A DNA stretch of 64,000 nt from Hormiphora californensis. Lineage: Eukaryota > Ctenophora > Tentaculata > Cydippida > Pleurobrachiidae. The translations under genes and the position numbers were made by a program. The notes below the pieces were generated by a model that was not told the origin of the DNA, made no database searches, and worked only from the letters and a program-made list of their open reading frames with translations. Numbering within the stretch: the stretch's first letter is position 1; each line of letters begins with the position of its first letter. Location: the NCBI GenBank assembly GCA_020137815.1, contig CM035361.1:6110340-6174339 (forward strand), read 5' to 3'. Below, piece after piece: positions 63,741-64,000 of the stretch.

Positions 63741-64000
63741 TTGCAGTAGAGAGTTTCAACAAATAGACGTGAAAAATGTCGAAACATATAGAAACATATA
63801 GAAACACCATATGGTACCCTAGGTGTCACACACTTGATACATTCATGAGTGATAAGGCTTCAAGGACTTTCAGTCGATATCAAATTCAATGCTTCGGATT
63901 TTAATCCAGCCAATCCTTGTTTGTGGTTTGGGCTACAATCGATTTACCGCGGACTAAATAAATTCCTCCCGGAAAAAGTTACATCACATCACATTTCATG

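Overview
This window looks like nuclear DNA of an early-branching animal, possibly a sponge or similar flagellated marine invertebrate; I cannot place it more precisely. The reasons are compact multi-exon genes with GT-AG introns, axonemal genes (DRC10, CFAP99), an ionotropic glutamate receptor, a nearly full-length transportin-3, a sushi-domain protein, LINE fragments and many MITEs. Exon models were built by hand: GT/AG at every junction and an unbroken frame across junctions. Where exon phases agree from end to end (TNPO3, DRC10, the glutamate receptor, the SAM-like/Ser-rich gene) the models are strong.

Layout. 1-5.1 kb, minus strand: the 5' part of a multi-exon protein with degenerate EF-hand modules, running off the left end. 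A 253-residue calmodulin-like gene lies on the plus strand inside one of its introns. 5.6-6.8 kb: a PHD-finger reading frame (minus). 6.8-13.4 kb: simple repeats, a 3' LINE fragment, a duplicated block and a low-quality homopolymer stretch. 13.6-21.5 kb, all minus: DRC10 (9 exons), an intronless arrestin-domain gene and an intronless CFAP99. 22.1-50.2 kb, plus: a complete TNPO3 gene of 22 coding exons (about 921 aa). Its third intron holds a whole glutamate receptor gene on the opposite strand (23.7-32.3 kb). Its 18th intron holds a sushi-domain gene, also antisense (44.0-46.5 kb). Its 15th intron holds a LINE-derived ORF1. 53.8-58.3 kb, minus: a serine-rich gene of unknown function with a possible SAM-like segment. 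60.3-64 kb: another homopolymer-collapsed stretch and GA-rich repeat.

Two things stand out. First, many introns carry tandem arrays whose monomer is a copy of the neighbouring exon-intron boundary, a real splice site plus a few exon bases. Copy number runs from 2 to about 50, and I count at least nine clear cases in five genes. Second, exon 9 of the glutamate receptor, coding for the ligand-binding lobe, is split by a 937-bp terminal-inverted-repeat element flanked by a 4-bp duplication. Removing the element and one duplication copy restores a conserved reading frame exactly. At least five element families (three MITE families, a 1056-bp foldback element and the exon-splitting element) can be delimited with target-site duplications.

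The axonemal genes (DRC10, CFAP99) sit together on one strand, with an EF-hand protein that may also be ciliary. TNPO3 is a nuclear import receptor for SR splicing factors. The nested genes appear unrelated to it in function. Three stretches (about 12.2-12.8, 46.6-49.1 and 60.4-63.3 kb) look like consensus artefacts, and small indels may exist elsewhere (one is probable near 1200).
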